Shown piece by piece: positions 62,084 to 64,000 of a stretch of DNA of 64,000 nt. The translations under genes were made by a program, and so were the position numbers. Source of the DNA: Octadecabacter dasysiphoniae (GTDB lineage Bacteria; Pseudomonadota; Alphaproteobacteria; Rhodobacterales; Rhodobacteraceae). Within the stretch, counting starts at the first letter, position 1. Each line of letters starts with the position of its first letter. The notes beneath the pieces were generated by a model. That model did no database searches, had not been told where the DNA came from, and was given only the letters and a program-made list of their open reading frames with translations. The stretch spans positions 1 through 64,000 of the forward strand of contig NZ_JAKGAQ010000003.1 of assembly GCF_021532615.1 (NCBI RefSeq), in the 5' to 3' direction.

Positions 62084-63526
62084 ATGAGCAATTCAAACGC
62101 AACCGCTTCTGAACCGTCGTTTCGTGAAAGCGTTGATATCATGTTCAACCGTGCTGTGGCCCTGATGGATCTGCCGCCCGGTCTGGAAGAAAAGATACGC
62201 GTTTGTAATGCGACTTATACTGTGCGGTTCGGCGTGCGTTTGCGTGGTAAGATTGAAACGTTCACGGGATACCGGTCTGTCCATTCCGAACATATGGAAC
62301 CTGTAAAAGGCGGTATTCGTTTTTCCCTTGGCGTTAACCAAAACGAGGTTGAAGCACTGGCCGCGCTGATGAGCTATAAATGTGCCTTGGTGGAAACGCC
62401 GTTCGGGGGATCAAAGGGCGGTTTGTGCATTGATCCGCGCGAATGGGACGAAGACGAGATGGAGCGGATCACCCGCCGTTTTGCGTATGAGCTGATCAAA
62501 CGCGACCTGATCAATCCGTCCCAGAACGTACCTGCGCCGGACATGGGCACCGGCGAGCGCGAGATGGCGTGGATGGCTGATCAGTACAAACGCATGAACA
62601 CAACCGACATCAATGGCGCGGCCTGTGTGACGGGCAAACCGATCAATGCGGGCGGTATTCAGGGCCGTGTTGAGGCGACGGGCCGCGGCGTTCAATATGC
62701 GCTGCACGAATTTTTCCGCCACCCCGAAGATATGAAAGCCGCTGGTCTGAAGGGCACGCTGGATGGCAAACGGGTTATTGTGCAGGGCCTTGGTAATGTG
62801 GGTTATCACGCGGCCAAGTTCCTGAGCGAAGAAGACGGCAGCTTGATCACCGGTATCATCGAACGCGATGGTGCGTTGGTTGATGATGGCGGCGTTGACG
62901 TTGAAGCGGTGCACAAATGGATATCCAAACATGGCGGCGTCAAAGGATTTCCCGGTGCCACATATGTTGAAAACGGTGCCGAAATTCTTGAAAAAGATTG
63001 CGACATCCTGATCCCTGCCGCGCTGGAAGGGGTCATCAACATGAGCAATGCGGCAAACGTAAAAGCGCCGTTGATCATCGAGGCGGCGAACGGGCCTGTC
63101 ACGGCTGGCGCGGACGAGGTTCTGCGTGAAAAGGGCTGCGTCATCATCCCGGATATGTATGCCAATGCCGGTGGTGTGACCGTGTCCTATTTCGAATGGG
63201 TCAAAAACCTGAGCCACATCCGGTTTGGCCGGATGCAGCGCCGCCAAGAAGAAGCACGCCATGAATTGATTGTCGGCGAATTGCAGCGCTTGTCCGAACA
63301 TTTGGGTGATCAATGGTCGATGACGCCGAACTTCAAACAGAAATATCTGCGCGGAGCGGGTGAGCTGGAACTGGTGCGCTCAGGCCTCGATGACACGATG
63401 CGTACGGCCTATCAGGCGATGCGCGAGGTTTGGCACAGCCGTGATGACGTCCATGATCTGCGCACGGCGGCCTATCTGGTCTCGATCGGTCGCGTGGCAA
63501 GCAGCTACAAAGCCAAAGGGCTTTAA
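62084..63526 (+). CDS. Glutamate dehydrogenase (Glu/Leu/Phe/Val dehydrogenase family)
   Basis: This is 480 residues. Conserved family motifs are the substrate-binding PVKGGIRFS, ALMSYKCALVETPFGGSKGG with the catalytic Lys, PAPDMGTGEREMAWM with the catalytic Asp, and the coenzyme loop VIVQGLGNVGYHAAKFL (GLGNVG). The downstream part contains CDILIPAALEGVINMSNAAN. It interconverts glutamate and 2-oxoglutarate with NAD or NADP; the acidic residue after the coenzyme loop was not assessed, so the coenzyme is undecided. A 26-bp perfect hairpin follows the stop codon. Confidence 0.93.
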   Translation: MSNSNATASEPSFRESVDIMFNRAVALMDLPPGLEEKIRVCNATYTVRFGVRLRGKIETFTGYRSVHSEHMEPVKGGIRFSLGVNQNEVEALAALMSYKCALVETPFGGSKGGLCIDPREWDEDEMERITRRFAYELIKRDLINPSQNVPAPDMGTGEREMAWMADQYKRMNTTDINGAACVTGKPINAGGIQGRVEATGRGVQYALHEFFRHPEDMKAAGLKGTLDGKRVIVQGLGNVGYHAAKFLSEEDGSLITGIIERDGALVDDGGVDVEAVHKWISKHGGVKGFPGATYVENGAEILEKDCDILIPAALEGVINMSNAANVKAPLIIEAANGPVTAGADEVLREKGCVIIPDMYANAGGVTVSYFEWVKNLSHIRFGRMQRRQEEARHELIVGELQRLSEHLGDQWSMTPNFKQKYLRGAGELELVRSGLDDTMRTAYQAMREVWHSRDDVHDLRTAAYLVSIGRVASSYKAKGL

Positions 63527-63544
63527 CGGACTGGCGGTTGGGTC

Positions 63545-63570
63545 GGCCAAAATCCGTCAGGATTTTGGCC
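63545..63570. terminator. Perfect hairpin between convergent genes
   Basis: GGCCAAAATCC, GTCA, GGATTTTGGCC is an 11-bp perfect inverted repeat with a 4-base loop. It lies 19 bp after the glutamate dehydrogenase stop and 50 bp from the convergent peptidase gene end. A T-run is lacking on either strand, so it may act as a bidirectional factor-dependent stop or mRNA 3' stabiliser. Confidence 0.6.
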
Positions 63571-63619
63571 CCCCGCCCGCCGCAGGCGAAAGAGGCCCGC
63601 AGCGGGCTTTGCGTCCGTG

Positions 63620-64000
63620 CTACATTGCGCTTGTGGTCCAGGTGCTGCGCATATTCGCGCCGACAAACCGCTGCGGGTTTGACGCTGGATATCCGTTCGC
63701 GGCTTCATCTGCAGCGACCAGCGCGCGGGTTCGCGCAAAGATCTGTTCCCATGACCCACCTTGCGCGCCGACCTCGAGCATGGCGCGGTTCAGCGATCTG
63801 ATGAACCACGTGTTGTCGCTTTCGGGGTTGCAGCCAAAGGACGATCTGTCGGCGGATGCCGCTGTCATGATGATACGGTTGGGCGAACGTAATTCATCAA
63901 TCAATGATCCGGAAAAACAGGCCTGAAGGATCAGGATTTGGCGGTCGTTGGCCAACGGCGCGAGAAATTCGGCCAATGTATCTGCTGAAACGGCAGATAC
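63620..64000 (-). CDS. C13-family (legumain-like) cysteine peptidase, 3' part
   Basis: The frame is open to the right edge, so the N-terminal part, including the catalytic His region, lies outside. The 126 visible residues contain ILILQACFSGSLIDELRSP, the catalytic Cys block of C13/caspase-like peptidases, followed by RIIMTAASADRSSFGCNPES and NTWFIRSLNRAMLE. Bacterial members of this family process or hydrolyse proteins in the envelope, but function here is unknown. Confidence 0.8.
   Translation of the reverse strand, partial: VSAVSADTLAEFLAPLANDRQILILQACFSGSLIDELRSPNRIIMTAASADRSSFGCNPESDNTWFIRSLNRAMLEVGAQGGSWEQIFARTRALVAADEAANGYPASNPQRFVGANMRSTWTTSAM

Overview
The window looks like chromosomal DNA of a marine alphaproteobacterium of the Roseobacter/Rhodobacteraceae group. 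The evidence is moderately high G+C, a Sit-type manganese transporter with a Mur-like operator, a complete beta-hydroxyaspartate cycle (bhc) locus, cytochrome-c-fused urate oxidase, many 4-bp-overlapping operons, and CUT1 sugar transport with a LacI repressor. The genus is not determined.

Layout. 1-2280: 3' end of a large secreted VCBS/FG-GAP/RTX protein. 2403-8019: a small mobilizable integrative element (IS110 remnant at its edge, AlpA-like regulator, TraA-type relaxase-helicase, a recognisable MOBQ-type oriT, TraC/TraD-like proteins, tyrosine integrase). 8206-16492: a five-gene type I secretion operon with a 942-residue lipoprotein and a small exported protein as first genes. 16849-19874: a PAS-GAF-GGDEF diguanylate cyclase and an ABC1/UbiB-family kinase. 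19871-23733: sitABCD plus a DUF3995 membrane protein. 23829-29838: urate catabolism (puuD, LysR regulator, uraH, a puuE-uraD fusion, allA, NCS2 permease). 29970-30443: trmL. 30444-35839: bhcD, bhcC, bhcB, bhcA and divergent bhcR. 35840-36658: ureidoglycine aminohydrolase. 36734-38520: an alpha/beta hydrolase and a MetE-like protein. 38656-50358: an apparently uncharacterised catabolic locus made of two divergent operons around two LacI operators. It holds a CUT1 ABC transporter, a HisD-like dehydrogenase, an SDR, three tandem-SnoaL-like paralogues, a bicupin and a LacI repressor. 50495-58714: housekeeping genes (tRNA-Glu, recJ, glpX, an MFS protein, hom, a lipoprotein, a TetR regulator, a beta-hydroxyacid dehydrogenase). 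58716-61733: three Tad-pilus-like TadE/TadG proteins. 62084-63526: glutamate dehydrogenase. 63620 to the end: part of a C13-type cysteine peptidase.

How the genes fit together. Urate taken up by the NCS2 permease would be converted by PuuD, UraH and UraD/PuuE to allantoate, and by AllE and AllA to ureidoglycolate and glyoxylate. Glyoxylate is the substrate of the adjacent beta-hydroxyaspartate cycle, which assimilates it into oxaloacetate. The allantoate-hydrolysing enzyme is not in the window. The 38.6-50.4 kb locus is the best candidate for an undescribed system: transporter, regulator, operators and enzymes are all visible, but the substrate is unknown. No CRISPR array, rRNA or complete prophage was seen.
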